Shown: positions 1 through 11,892, counted from the stretch's first letter. The stretch: DNA of 64,000 bases from Bradyrhizobium sp. dw_411 (GCF_018449695.1 NZ_JAAVUY010000009.1:124001-188000), one strand, 5' to 3'. The notes: generated from the letters alone by a model not told the origin. Program-made: numbers and translations.

Positions 1-1
1 C

Positions 2-112
2 ACCGACGACGTCAAGAAACTCGCGACCCATGTCACGACGTCGAACGAGAACGATGGCTTTGCCGGCGCGATGGAAGTGATTTTGAAGGGGAATGGGGCG
101 GGGGGTAGTTGA
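2..112 (+). CDS. C-terminal tail of an unidentified protein (partial)
   Basis: An open frame enters from the left edge and runs 36 codons to a TGA at 110-112. The visible peptide (TDDVKKLATHV...KGNGAGGS) is hydrophilic and ends in a Gly-rich tail. Its codons are G/C-rich in third position like the neighbouring genes, which is the main reason to believe it. Too little is visible to name a family. A palindromic repeat follows it. Confidence 0.45.
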   Translation, partial: TDDVKKLATHVTTSNENDGFAGAMEVILKGNGAGGS

Positions 113-134
113 CGGCCGTTCAACTCGCCCCACC

Positions 135-255
135 CGTCGTCCCTGCGAACGCAGGGACCCATACGCCGCGACCCATCGTTGAAGAATTCTGTTCGACGAC
201 TTTAGCACAACACAACGTCCTGGGGTTATGGGTCCCTGCGTTCGCCGGGACGACG
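135..255. repeat. Intergenic palindromic repeat pair
   Basis: The stretch 135-163 (CGTCGTCCCTGCGAACGCAG...) is the reverse complement of 227-255 with a single mismatch, so the 121-bp segment could fold into a long stem with a 63-nt loop. It lies between two genes and has no coding potential. The layout fits REP/RPE-type palindromes common in bradyrhizobia. It may also act as a transcription end for the gene on its right (minus strand) and the one on its left. Confidence 0.75.
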
Positions 256-278
256 AAATAATAGGTTGTTTGCTAACC

Positions 279-2159
279 CTACTTCGACCGCTGCATCGCC
301 GGCTTCCCGACCGGCTTCTTCGCATCGCTGAGATTGTGCGCGGTATTGATCAGCGCGATATGCGTCAATGCCTGCGGGAAATTGCCGGTCTGGCGGCCGG
401 CGCCGGAATCGAACTCCTCCGCCAGCAGACCTACATCGTTCGCGACCCCGACCACGCGATCGAATAATATCTGCGCCTGGCCGATCTCGCCAGCCAGCAC
501 ATAAGCGTCGGCGAGCCACAGCGTGCAGGCGAGGAACGCGCCTTCGATCGGTTGGATCTCGTTGGAGATTTCGCGGGGGTCGTGCCGCAGCACGAAACCA
601 TCGCGCATCATGTATTTCTCGATTGCCGCCAGCGTGCCGAGAACCCGTGGATCCCTGGCCGGCAGAAAGCCCACTGACGGCAACAGCAAAATGCTGGCGT
701 CCAGCAATTGCGACCCATAGGATTCGACGAAGGAATTCAGTCCGGGATCGAAGCCCTTGTCGCAGACCTCACGATGGATTTCATCGCGCAGGCTTCGCCA
801 GCGCTCCAACGGCGCCTTAAAGCCGAATTTCTCGGCGCTCTTGATGCCGCGATCGAACGCGACCCAGGTCATCACTTTCGAAGAAACATAATGCGCGCCG
901 TCGCCGCGCCGCTCCCAGATACCATGATCCGGCTGATCCCATACTTCGGCGAGATGATCGAGCACCGTGCATTCGAGATCCCACGAGCCCTCATCCAGCT
1001 TCAACTTGGCCACGCGCGACTGGTGAAACGCATCGATCAACTCGCCGTAAACATCGAGCTGCAATTGGGCGTGCGCGGCATTGCCGACCCGCACCGGCTG
1101 CGCGCCTTCATAGCCGGGCAGCCAGCTTGCTTCCCATTCCAGCAGGCGCCGCTGGCCCATGATGCCGTACATGATCTGCATATTGGCAGGCGATCCCGCG
1201 ACCGCGCGCAACAGCCAATTGTGCCAGGCCAAGGCTTCTTCGGTGTAGCCCGAATTCATCAGCGCCAGCAGCGTGAAGGTCGCGTCGCGCAGCCAGCAAT
1301 AGCGGTAGTCCCAGTTGCGCGCGCCGCCCAGTTTTTCCGGCAGCGAGGTCGTGGGGGCTGCAACTATGCCGCCGGTCGGCGCGAAGGTCAGCGCCTTCAG
1401 CGTGATCAGCGATCGCATCACCAGATCGCGGTTTTCGCCATCATAGGTGCAGCGACCGGACCATTCCGCCCAGAAATCTTTGGTTGCCTGCAAAGCCTTT
1501 GCGGGATCGATTTGCGCGGGCACCTCCAGATGAGAAGGCCCATAGGTCAGCACGAAGGGAACGCTCTCGCCTTCGCCTACTTCAAATTCAGCCACGGTTT
1601 TCATGTCTTCGCCGCGGGTCTTGATCGGCGTTCGCAACACCGTCATGTCCTGCCCGCAAATCGCCAGCAGCGCGCCATCCTCGGTGCGCCTGACCCATGG
1701 GACGTCCATGCCGAACCCGAAACGAATGACCAATTCCATTCGCAGCTTGACCCGCCCGCGAACCCCGCGCACCAGCCGGACGATGTCGGAAGCCGACCCG
1801 CGCGGCGGCATGAAATCAATCACCGCCACGACGCCGTCGGCGGTCTCGAACTGCGTTTCCAGGATCAGCGTATCGTTCCAATAGCGGCGCGAGGTTTTGG
1901 TGACATCTTCACTGGGCGCGATCAGCCATCGGCCGTTTTTGGACGTACCGAGCAATGCGGAGAAACACGCCTCCGAATCGAAGGCGGGCCAGCACAGCCA
2001 ATCGATCGAGCCGTCGCGGCCGACCAAGGCCGCCGTCTCGCAATCGCCGATCAGTCCATAGTCTTCGATATTGCAGGGCAAAGCTTGGTCACCGTTGAAA
2101 AGTGCCAACGCGTCAGTTCGCCGCGCGTTCCGCCGTTGCTTCCTTGAGGGCTGCGACAT
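279..2159 (-). CDS. Glycoside hydrolase family 15 protein (glucoamylase/trehalase-like)
   Basis: A 626-aa GH15 protein, a cytoplasmic enzyme expected to release glucose from alpha-glucans or trehalose. The N-terminal beta-sandwich has the family signature DWLCWPAFDS at residues 53-62. The (alpha/alpha)6 barrel carries NWDYRYCWLRDA near 282, the presumed general acid E416 in IWERRGDG, and the presumed base in LLAEEFDSG (E581/E582) followed by GNFPQALTH. Actinobacterial GH15 trehalases share this architecture, so maltodextrin, isomaltose and trehalose are all possible substrates. The start used here is a TTG inside the end of malQ (47-nt overlap); a TTG about 17 codons later, just past the malQ stop, is an alternative. 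Co-transcription with malQ points to a role in maltodextrin turnover. Confidence 0.85.
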   Translation of the reverse strand: MSQPSRKQRRNARRTDALALFNGDQALPCNIEDYGLIGDCETAALVGRDGSIDWLCWPAFDSEACFSALLGTSKNGRWLIAPSEDVTKTSRRYWNDTLILETQFETADGVVAVIDFMPPRGSASDIVRLVRGVRGRVKLRMELVIRFGFGMDVPWVRRTEDGALLAICGQDMTVLRTPIKTRGEDMKTVAEFEVGEGESVPFVLTYGPSHLEVPAQIDPAKALQATKDFWAEWSGRCTYDGENRDLVMRSLITLKALTFAPTGGIVAAPTTSLPEKLGGARNWDYRYCWLRDATFTLLALMNSGYTEEALAWHNWLLRAVAGSPANMQIMYGIMGQRRLLEWEASWLPGYEGAQPVRVGNAAHAQLQLDVYGELIDAFHQSRVAKLKLDEGSWDLECTVLDHLAEVWDQPDHGIWERRGDGAHYVSSKVMTWVAFDRGIKSAEKFGFKAPLERWRSLRDEIHREVCDKGFDPGLNSFVESYGSQLLDASILLLPSVGFLPARDPRVLGTLAAIEKYMMRDGFVLRHDPREISNEIQPIEGAFLACTLWLADAYVLAGEIGQAQILFDRVVGVANDVGLLAEEFDSGAGRQTGNFPQALTHIALINTAHNLSDAKKPVGKPAMQRSK

Positions 2160-4065
2160 CGATCGCGGAAATGATCTTATCCAGCGCCAGCGGCAGCTTT
2201 CGCCGCCAGTTCGGATGCTCGTTCACGGTACCGGGAATATTGGGCTGGTCGATCACCCCAAGCAGATCCTCCATCGCTATCGCCATCAGGCGCGACGGCG
2301 TCCGCGCCAGAAAAGCCGCGATCGCATAGAAGTCATAGCCACGATCGATGGAATGATGACGCAGCGCCTCACTCAGCATCGTCAGTGCATGCCAGCGCGC
2401 ATCATCGCTTTCGCCGGGATCGATTCCGAGCGAGCGTTTGAGCTTCAAATCGGCGAACGCGCGCCAGCCGGCATAGGTCGACAGATCATGGGTGTTGAAG
2501 GTGACAAGCGCGTTCGGCAGGTAGTGATTGATGTCCCGGAACGCGCCGCGATCGTCGCGCTCGAACATCATTACCTGATACGACCAGATGCCCCAGTCCG
2601 CCATCTTCTCGCGAAAGCCTTCCGGCACCGTGCCGAGATCCTCGCCGATCACAACACATCGATGTGCCGCGCTCTCCTGCGCGGTCGCCGCCAATAGCGC
2701 CTCGAACGGCATCTGCACATAGACCCCGTTGTTGGCGGCAAAGCCGTGCGGCACCAGATAGAGCCGCTTCAAGCCCAGTACGTGATCGAGCCGGATCGCG
2801 CCGGCATGGCGCATCGAGGCCCGCAGCATCTCACGGTACGGCTCGAAGGATTGCATCTCGAGGCCGGCGGCGTTGAAGCCGGCGAGACCCCAGTTCTGGC
2901 CGGCCGTGTTCAACGGGTCCGGCGGCGCGCCGACGGCGAGATGACGGGAGATCGCAATTTGCTCGTTCCAGGCATCGAACCCGTCGGACTGCACGCCGAC
3001 GGCAACGTCAAGATAAAGCCCGACCTTCATACCCAGACTGGCCGTCAGCGCCTTACAGGCCCCTAATTGCCGGTCGGCCGTCCATTGCACGAATTCGACG
3101 AATTCGATCGCCGCAGCATCCGGCCCCTGACGCAAGGCAGCGCATTTGGCCTCGTCGGGCCGCTGCCATTCTTCCGGCCATTCCCACCAGGGCTTGCCGA
3201 ATTTATGCCGCAGCACTTCGAAGCAGGCGAAGCGCGACAGTAATGGCGCGCGCTCGGCGCGAAATGCATCGAAATCCTGCTTGCGGCTAGCGCTCGCCTG
3301 CGTCCTGAACGCCTCAAAAGCCGCGCGCAGCGCCCGCCATTTCAACTCGGCGACGCCGGGATAATCGACGATATCAGCAGCTCGCAGCCGGGCAATCGCG
3401 TCGCCCTTTCCGGCAAGCACAGATGGCTGGAATTCCGGGATTTTCTCGACATCGATATAAAGCGCATTGAGAAACAGCCGGCTGTTCGGCGAATAAGGGC
3501 TGCAGTCGCCCGGCCGGTCATCGAACAGAACATGCAGCGGATTGAGGCCGACGCCATCGGCGCCCAATTGTCCCGCCAGCCGGATCAGCCCCTCAAGATC
3601 GGTGAAATCCCCGATTCCCCAATTGCGCCCCGAGCGCACCCCATAAAGCTGTACCGCGATCAGCCAGCTCCGCCGGAAATCGCCGCCGAAAGCCTTCGGC
3701 GGCACCACCATCAGGGGCGCCTCTTCGGTCATGGAGGCCGCATCGGTCAGATGCAGCCGGTATGAGCCTTCAGGGAGATCCGACGGCCAGGTGATGGTGC
3801 GATCACCGGTGTCGCCCTCGGCGATAACCTTAACCCCCGAAGCGATTTTCCAGTGTAGCGGGAACGTGGCAGCCTTGAGTTCGGTCCGCGATGGCTGGCC
3901 GGACCGGATCACGACCGCCTCATCCAGAAACCGATAGGGCACCCTGATGGGGAGGGCCGCGAGGATAATCTTCAGCGCCACGGCATCCGTCACATGGCGG
4001 TGACCCTGACCATCCACGAATTCGGTCTGGATTCCGAGCTCTTTAGCTTTGGTGTAAAGGTCCAT
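2113..4065 (-). CDS. malQ: 4-alpha-glucanotransferase (amylomaltase, GH77)
   Basis: A 650-aa cytoplasmic amylomaltase that transfers maltosyl/glucan units between maltodextrins and releases glucose. GH77 catalytic residues are visible: nucleophile D427 in RLDHVLGLKRLY, acid/base E475 in IGEDLGTVPEGF, and D527 in NTHDLSTYAGW. The start is the ATG at 4065 (MDLYTKAKELGI); an upstream TTG at 4083 is in frame but lacks a ribosome site. It is the first gene of a leftward pair with the GH15 gene and is divergent from the trehalose synthase operon across 305 bp. Linear dextrins made by the debranching enzyme GlgX next door are a natural substrate. Confidence 0.93.
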   Translation of the reverse strand: MDLYTKAKELGIQTEFVDGQGHRHVTDAVALKIILAALPIRVPYRFLDEAVVIRSGQPSRTELKAATFPLHWKIASGVKVIAEGDTGDRTITWPSDLPEGSYRLHLTDAASMTEEAPLMVVPPKAFGGDFRRSWLIAVQLYGVRSGRNWGIGDFTDLEGLIRLAGQLGADGVGLNPLHVLFDDRPGDCSPYSPNSRLFLNALYIDVEKIPEFQPSVLAGKGDAIARLRAADIVDYPGVAELKWRALRAAFEAFRTQASASRKQDFDAFRAERAPLLSRFACFEVLRHKFGKPWWEWPEEWQRPDEAKCAALRQGPDAAAIEFVEFVQWTADRQLGACKALTASLGMKVGLYLDVAVGVQSDGFDAWNEQIAISRHLAVGAPPDPLNTAGQNWGLAGFNAAGLEMQSFEPYREMLRASMRHAGAIRLDHVLGLKRLYLVPHGFAANNGVYVQMPFEALLAATAQESAAHRCVVIGEDLGTVPEGFREKMADWGIWSYQVMMFERDDRGAFRDINHYLPNALVTFNTHDLSTYAGWRAFADLKLKRSLGIDPGESDDARWHALTMLSEALRHHSIDRGYDFYAIAAFLARTPSRLMAIAMEDLLGVIDQPNIPGTVNEHPNWRRKLPLALDKIISAIDVAALKEATAERAAN

Positions 4066-4141
4066 TCGGCACGCTGTTTGCAAGCAACGATTGGGGATCG
4101 TCGCGAAATTCTATTGATACGGGAAGAGGATAGCCGTGTTT

Positions 4142-4194
4142 AACTCTCCGGCATCCCCGGCGTTCCCAGGGAACCAATGCCCGGTGAACGGCTT
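4142..4194. promoter_or_regulatory. Divergent malQ/treS control region with back-to-back GGAAC boxes
   Basis: The 305-bp gap 4066-4370 between malQ and treS holds a perfect 13-bp palindrome, GTTCCCAGGGAAC (4162-4174). Each half supplies a GGAAC box, the -35 element of EcfG-type stress promoters. Leftward, GGAAC-N16-AGTT (4166 to 4142) is a fair match to GGAAC-N16-CGTT. Rightward, GGAAC-N16-GCTT (4170-4194) is poorer. Nothing else in the gap looks like a gene. The palindrome could equally be an operator. Confidence 0.4.
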
Positions 4195-4370
4195 TGTATA
4201 TATGTCCAGAGCGTCTCCTTTCGCGCAAACGAAATGGGACGTTATTTCCATGTCGATGGCATCACCGTGAACAAAACCAATCAAACTGTCGAGAGCGCCG
4301 TAGCCGGCGCTACCATGCATATTAGTTGCAACCCCGCTTCGCTCTTTCGCTGCCGGGCGTGAGGAGCCAT

Positions 4371-7300
4371 ATGAATCGGATGTCGTCCATCGATGCCAAT
4401 GAGCTGCCGGCCAACACGCTGGACGGCGATGAGCTGTGGTACAAGGACGCCATTATCTATCAGCTCCATGTCAAAGCCTTCGCTGACAGCAACAATGACG
4501 GCATCGGCGATTTCGCGGGATTGACCGAAAAGCTCGGCTATCTGCAGGATCTTGGCGTCACGACGCTGTGGCTGTTGCCGTTCTATCCCTCGCCGGGCCG
4601 TGACGACGGCTATGACATCGCCGATTATGGTGACATCAATCCCGATTTCGGGACCATGAAGGATTTTCGCCGCTTCATCGTCGAGGCCAAACGCCGCGGC
4701 CTGCGGGTCATCACCGAACTCGTGATCAATCACACATCCGACCAGCACGACTGGTTCAAGCGCGCCCGCCGCAGCGATCCCAAATCGAGTGCGCGCAACT
4801 GGTATGTCTGGAGCGACACCGACCAGAAATACCAGGGCACGCGGATCATCTTTACCGATACCGAGAAATCCAACTGGACCTGGGATACCGAGGCCAGCGC
4901 CTTCTACTGGCACCGGTTTTTCTCGCACCAGCCGGATCTGAATTTCGACAATCCGCGCGTGGTCAGCGCGCTGGTCCAGGTCATGAAGCGCTGGCTCGAC
5001 ACCGGCGTCGACGGCTTCCGGCTCGACGCCATTCCCTATCTGTGCGAGCGCGACGGCACCAACAACGAGAACCTGCCGGAGACGCATGCCATCATCAAGA
5101 AGCTGCGCGCCGAGCTCGACGCCTATGCCAAGGGCAAGGTGCTGCTGGCGGAAGCCAATCAATGGCCCGAGGACGTGCAGGAATATTTCGGCCGCAGCGA
5201 CGAATGCCATATGGCGTATCATTTCCCGCTGATGCCGCGGATCTATATGGCGATTGCCCAGGAGGATCGCTTTCCGATCACCGACATCCTGCGCCAGACC
5301 CCGGATATTCCCGCCAATTGCCAGTGGGCGCTGTTCCTGCGCAACCATGACGAATTGACGCTCGAAATGGTTACCGATGTCGAGCGCGACTATCTGTGGT
5401 CGACCTATGCCAACGATCCGCGTGCGCGGATCAATGTCGGCATCCGCCGCCGGCTGGCACCGCTGATGGACAATGACCGGCGCAAGATCGAGCTGATGAA
5501 CTCGCTGCTGCTGTCGTTTCCGGGCACGCCGATCATCTATTACGGCGACGAAATCGGCATGGGCGACAATATCTATCTCGGCGACCGCAATGGCGTGCGC
5601 ACGCCGATGCAATGGTCGCCGGACCGCAATGGCGGCTTTTCCCGCGCCGACCCCGCGCGGCTTTACGCCCCGACCATCATGGACCCGGTCTACGGCTACG
5701 AATCCGTCAATGTCGAGGCGCAATCGCGCAGCCTGTCGTCGCTATTGAGCGCGACCAAGCGGCTCATTTCGGTGCGCAAGTCGACCTTGGCGTTCGGCCG
5801 CGGCACCATGACGTTCATCCGCCCGGCCAATCGCGCGGTGCTGGCCTATGTCCGGCAATACGGCGAGGAGGTCATTCTGTGCGTCGCCAACCTGTCGCGA
5901 TCGGCGCAGGCCACCGAACTCGATCTGTCCGCCTGGAAAGACCGCATTCCCCTGGAAATGCTCGGCCGCACGCTTTTTCCGCCGATCGGCGAATTGCCCT
6001 ATATGATCATGCTGGCACCGTATGGCTTCTACTGGTTCCAGCTCCGCGAGCGCGACAGGTCGGAACATGCCGCGCCCTCCATCGTCCCCGAATTCGAAAC
6101 CCTGGTGGTGCCGCTCGGCGCGACCTGGGTATCGCTGGCGCGTACCCGCAGCGTGTTCGAACGCGATGTATTACCCGGGCATCTGGCGCGAACCCGCTGG
6201 TATCCGCAGCGATCGGCCAAGGCTATTCAGCCGACGCTGACCTCGGCGATTCCATTTTGCGACATCGGCGACAACCGGCCCTGGCTGGCTTTCTTTGATG
6301 CAACGGAGCGCGACGTTACGACACGCTACGTGCTTCCGATGCAGATCGAGTGGATGCGCTTCGATCGCGAACGGTATAATCCGAACGCGCTGGCCGCGGT
6401 GCGCCAGGGCGCGCGCGAAGGCACGTTGCTGGACGTTGCGACCGACCGGATCTTCATCGCGCTGTTGCTGCGCAACTTAAGCGAATCCCTGACCATCGAA
6501 GAAAGCGATGCCCGGTTGGAATTCCGGCCCACCAGCAAATTCTCGCACAAGCTCGTCAAGGAGCCTGAACGCATCCGCGCCATCGACAACGAGCACTGCA
6601 GCAGCACCGCGTTGGTGGATAATGACTATGTCTTCAAGCTGTACCGGAAGCTGAAATCCGGGACCAATCCGGCGATCGAGACCGGCCGGTTTCTGACCGA
6701 GGTGGCAGGCTTTGCCAACGCGCCCGCCATGCTCGGCAGCGTTGAGCTGGTCGAAGGCAATACCAAAAGCGCCATCGCCATCGTCCATGCCTTCGTTGAA
6801 AATCAGGGCGATGGCTGGGCAGTGACATCGGCCTATCTCGACCGCTTTGTCGAGGAGCAACGGCTGCTGGCTGCGAGCGAACACCCCCGCGACAGCGAAG
6901 AACTGGCGCCCTATCTGCGTTACATCGCGCAAGCCGGCCGGCGCGTCGCCGAACTGCATCTCGCCTTCGCCGATGCCCGTGAATTACCGGACTACGTCCC
7001 TGAGCCGATTCAGCCCGCCAACGTGCAGCAATGGATCGAAGACACGACGGCACGCGCCGACCGCATCTTCGACACTCTGGAACAGCAGCACGGCGCGATC
7101 AGGGAAGCCGATCGCCCGCTCGCCGACCAGGTGCAGGCACAGCGCGCGACCCTGCGGGAGCGCCTGAGAGCGCTGCTGCCGTCCGACATCGACGGCCTGA
7201 ACATCCGCCAACACGGCAATTTCGATCTCAGCCGATTGTTGATCGTCAAGGACGACATCTTCATTATCGGCTTCGAAGGCAACCCGCGCCTGCCGCTCGA

Positions 7301-7673
7301 CGAGCGGCGGCGCAAGGCGCCCGCGGCATGCGACATCGCCAGCCTGATCCGGTCGATCGACTATTCGGCGACCTCGGCGCTGGAGCGCGCGCTCAAACTG
7401 GCGCCGGATGAACAGGGAAAGCTCGAAGCGGCGCTGTCGGAATGGCGCGACCGCGAGGCCGCCGCGTTCGTTGCCGCCTATCGCGAAATCATGACAAACA
7501 CGCGTCTATGGCCGGCCGATCCACAGGCCGCCGACCGGATGCTGGATTTCTTTCTGCTTGAAAAAATGCTCACCGAGGTCGAATACGAGTTATCCCAGCG
7601 ACCGGAATGGCTGCGTGTACCATTGAACGGAATTCTTCGTATATTGTCGCCGCGCAACCGTGAGGCCTCATGA
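4371..7673 (+). CDS. treS: Trehalose synthase fused to a maltokinase-like domain
   Basis: A 1100-aa fusion. Residues ~20-570 are a GH13 trehalose synthase that isomerises maltose and trehalose: nucleophile D219 (DGFRLDAIPYL), acid/base E261 (LLAEANQWPEDV) and D327 (LRNHDE) are all present. Residues ~600-1095 resemble maltokinase (Pep2/Mak), which normally makes maltose 1-phosphate for GlgE. The N-lobe lysine is kept (K756, VFKLYRKL), but the catalytic-loop motif, usually HGDxHLGQ, reads HGNFDLSR (N950), and the metal-binding DFEGEP reads GFEGNP (G967). The kinase half therefore looks inactive (inference). The ATG at 4371 is chosen because GAGGAG lies at 4361-4366; an in-frame upstream start at 4326 is less likely. 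It overlaps glgB by 4 nt (ATGA), first gene of the operon. Confidence 0.92.
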   Translation: MNRMSSIDANELPANTLDGDELWYKDAIIYQLHVKAFADSNNDGIGDFAGLTEKLGYLQDLGVTTLWLLPFYPSPGRDDGYDIADYGDINPDFGTMKDFRRFIVEAKRRGLRVITELVINHTSDQHDWFKRARRSDPKSSARNWYVWSDTDQKYQGTRIIFTDTEKSNWTWDTEASAFYWHRFFSHQPDLNFDNPRVVSALVQVMKRWLDTGVDGFRLDAIPYLCERDGTNNENLPETHAIIKKLRAELDAYAKGKVLLAEANQWPEDVQEYFGRSDECHMAYHFPLMPRIYMAIAQEDRFPITDILRQTPDIPANCQWALFLRNHDELTLEMVTDVERDYLWSTYANDPRARINVGIRRRLAPLMDNDRRKIELMNSLLLSFPGTPIIYYGDEIGMGDNIYLGDRNGVRTPMQWSPDRNGGFSRADPARLYAPTIMDPVYGYESVNVEAQSRSLSSLLSATKRLISVRKSTLAFGRGTMTFIRPANRAVLAYVRQYGEEVILCVANLSRSAQATELDLSAWKDRIPLEMLGRTLFPPIGELPYMIMLAPYGFYWFQLRERDRSEHAAPSIVPEFETLVVPLGATWVSLARTRSVFERDVLPGHLARTRWYPQRSAKAIQPTLTSAIPFCDIGDNRPWLAFFDATERDVTTRYVLPMQIEWMRFDRERYNPNALAAVRQGAREGTLLDVATDRIFIALLLRNLSESLTIEESDARLEFRPTSKFSHKLVKEPERIRAIDNEHCSSTALVDNDYVFKLYRKLKSGTNPAIETGRFLTEVAGFANAPAMLGSVELVEGNTKSAIAIVHAFVENQGDGWAVTSAYLDRFVEEQRLLAASEHPRDSEELAPYLRYIAQAGRRVAELHLAFADARELPDYVPEPIQPANVQQWIEDTTARADRIFDTLEQQHGAIREADRPLADQVQAQRATLRERLRALLPSDIDGLNIRQHGNFDLSRLLIVKDDIFIIGFEGNPRLPLDERRRKAPAACDIASLIRSIDYSATSALERALKLAPDEQGKLEAALSEWRDREAAAFVAAYREIMTNTRLWPADPQAADRMLDFFLLEKMLTEVEYELSQRPEWLRVPLNGILRILSPRNREAS

Positions 7674-9814
7674 CCAAATTGTCCGCGGAGGCCTATGCGA
7701 TCGTGGAAGGCCGTCATTCCGACCCTTTTCATTATCTCGGACTCCACACCGAGGGCGACCATACCGTGGTGCGCGCATTCTTGCCGGAGGCCTCCAAGGT
7801 CGACGCCATCGACGAGCATGGCGAAGCGGCCGCACTGACGCGCATTCACGATGACGGACTGTTCGCCGGCGCGCTTCCCAACGGCTCCAAACGCTATCAA
7901 CTGCGCGCCCGCTTCGGCGAGACCGTGGTCGATCTCGACGATCCCTATCGTTTTCCGCCGGTTTTAAGCGACTTCGATCTCTACCTCCTCGGCGAAGGCA
8001 CCCATCAGCGGCTTTACGACAAGCTCGGCGCGCATCCGATGACGCTGGACGGCGTCGACGGCGTGGCGTTCGTCGTGCTCGCGCCCAACGCGCGGCGGGT
8101 CAGCGTGGTCGGCGATTTCAATTTCTGGAACGCCAAGCGGCATCCGATGCGGGTGCGCGGCCTCGGCTATTGGGAGTTGTTCGTTCCTCACGCCGCGGCA
8201 GGCGATCACTACAAGTTCGATATTGTGGGATCGCAGGGCCAGCATCTGCCGCTGAAATCCGATCCGTTCGCCTTTGCTGCGGAGGTGCGCCCCAGCACCG
8301 CGTCTGTTGTTCTCGACGAAACCAAGCTGCCGCATCCGCGCCCCGCTCCGGCCAACGTCAATGCGCTGGGCGCACCGATGTCGATCTACGAGGTCCATCT
8401 CGGTTCGTGGCGGCGCAAGGGCAGCAATGAGTGGCTGACCTACCGCGATCTCGCCGAGCAGCTGCCGCGCTACGTTCGCGATCTCGGCTTTACCCATATC
8501 GAATTCATGCCGGTTAACGAGCATCCCTTCGACGGTTCGTGGGGTTATCAGCCGACCGGCCTGTACGCGCCGACCAGCCGGTTCGGCACGCCGCAGGAAT
8601 TTTCTGCGCTGGTCGACGCCTGCCACCGCGAAGGTCTCGGCGTGATGCTGGATTGGGTGCCCGGGCATTTTCCCGATGACCCGCATGGCCTCGGCAATTT
8701 CGACGGCACCGCGCTTTACGAGCATGCCAATCCGCTGCAGGGCCGGCACCTCGACTGGGGCACGCTGATCTATAATTACAGCCGCACCGAAACCGTCAAT
8801 TTCCTGGTGTCGAACGCGCTGTTCTGGCTGGAGCGTTACGGCATCGACGGATTGCGCGTCGATGCGGTCGCCTCGATGCTCTATCTCGACTATAGCCGCC
8901 CCGCCGGCGGCTGGGTCCCGAACGAACATGGCGGCCGGGAAAATCTCGCAGCCATCGACTTTCTGCGCCGTTTCAACACCGAGGTGTTCGCGCGTTTTCC
9001 GCAGGCCACGACCGCCGCCGAAGAATCGACCGCATGGCCGCAGGTATCGCGCCCGGTTGAATTCGGTGGGCTGGGATTTGGCTACAAATGGAATATGGGC
9101 TGGATGCACGACACGCTGAATTACATCAGCAAGGATCCGATCCACCGCAAATTCCATCACGGCGATATTTTGTTTGGCCTGCACTACGCGTTTTCGGAAA
9201 ATTTCATCCTGCCGCTGTCGCATGACGAAGTCGTCCACGGTAAACGCTCGATCCTGGGACGGATGCCCGGCGACGATTGGCAGCGCTTCGCCAATCTGCG
9301 CGCCTATTACGCCTTCATGTTCGGACATCCCGGCAAGAAGCTGATGTTCATGGGCTGCGAATTCGGCCAGGAACGCGAATGGAATCACGATCGCTCGCTT
9401 GACTGGCATCTGCTCGAGCAGAAGAACCATGCGGGCATCCACGCGCTGATCCGCGATCTGAACGAACTCTACCGCGCGCAGCCGGCACTGCATGAACTGG
9501 ATTGCGAAGAAGCCGGTTTCGAATGGGTCGTGACCGACGATGCCGACAAGAACGTGTTCGCCTGGATCCGCAAAGGCCGGGATCAGCGCTCGCGCTGTCT
9601 CGTCGTGGTCAACTTCTCGCCGAACGTCTATCGCAACTATCGCGTCAAGGCGCCGTTGCCAGGCAAATGGCGCGAGGTCCTCAATTCGGACTCCGCGCAT
9701 TACGGCGGCAGCAATGTCGGTAACGCCGGCGAAATTACCCCTGATGGATTGGTGCCCGAGCTCAATCTGACCGTCCCGCCTTTGGCGGCCATATTTCTCG
9801 TACCGGAAGGTTGA
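7670..9814 (+). CDS. glgB: 1,4-alpha-glucan branching enzyme
   Basis: A 714-aa glycogen branching enzyme that cuts alpha-1,4 chains and rejoins them as alpha-1,6 branches. An N-terminal N1 module and CBM48 (residues ~1-220, with NARRVSVVGDFNFW) precede the GH13_9 barrel. Barrel motifs seen: EFMPVNEHPFDGSWGYQ, DWVPGHFP, nucleophile D398 (DGLRVDAVASMLY), acid/base in AEESTAWP (E451/E452), and LSHDEVVHGKRS. Length matches the family. It starts within the last codons of treS (ATGA overlap) and is followed 2 nt later by glgX, so translation is probably coupled along the operon. Confidence 0.97.
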   Translation: MTKLSAEAYAIVEGRHSDPFHYLGLHTEGDHTVVRAFLPEASKVDAIDEHGEAAALTRIHDDGLFAGALPNGSKRYQLRARFGETVVDLDDPYRFPPVLSDFDLYLLGEGTHQRLYDKLGAHPMTLDGVDGVAFVVLAPNARRVSVVGDFNFWNAKRHPMRVRGLGYWELFVPHAAAGDHYKFDIVGSQGQHLPLKSDPFAFAAEVRPSTASVVLDETKLPHPRPAPANVNALGAPMSIYEVHLGSWRRKGSNEWLTYRDLAEQLPRYVRDLGFTHIEFMPVNEHPFDGSWGYQPTGLYAPTSRFGTPQEFSALVDACHREGLGVMLDWVPGHFPDDPHGLGNFDGTALYEHANPLQGRHLDWGTLIYNYSRTETVNFLVSNALFWLERYGIDGLRVDAVASMLYLDYSRPAGGWVPNEHGGRENLAAIDFLRRFNTEVFARFPQATTAAEESTAWPQVSRPVEFGGLGFGYKWNMGWMHDTLNYISKDPIHRKFHHGDILFGLHYAFSENFILPLSHDEVVHGKRSILGRMPGDDWQRFANLRAYYAFMFGHPGKKLMFMGCEFGQEREWNHDRSLDWHLLEQKNHAGIHALIRDLNELYRAQPALHELDCEEAGFEWVVTDDADKNVFAWIRKGRDQRSRCLVVVNFSPNVYRNYRVKAPLPGKWREVLNSDSAHYGGSNVGNAGEITPDGLVPELNLTVPPLAAIFLVPEG

Positions 9815-9816
9815 GC

Positions 9817-11888
<2,072 letters not shown>

Positions 11889-11892
<4 letters not shown>

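Noticed and set aside
708..2147. Long rightward open frame antisense to the GH15 gene
   Set aside because: It mirrors the codon periodicity of a clear GH15 gene; the translation is Arg/Gln/His-rich without motifs. High GC gives long antisense frames.
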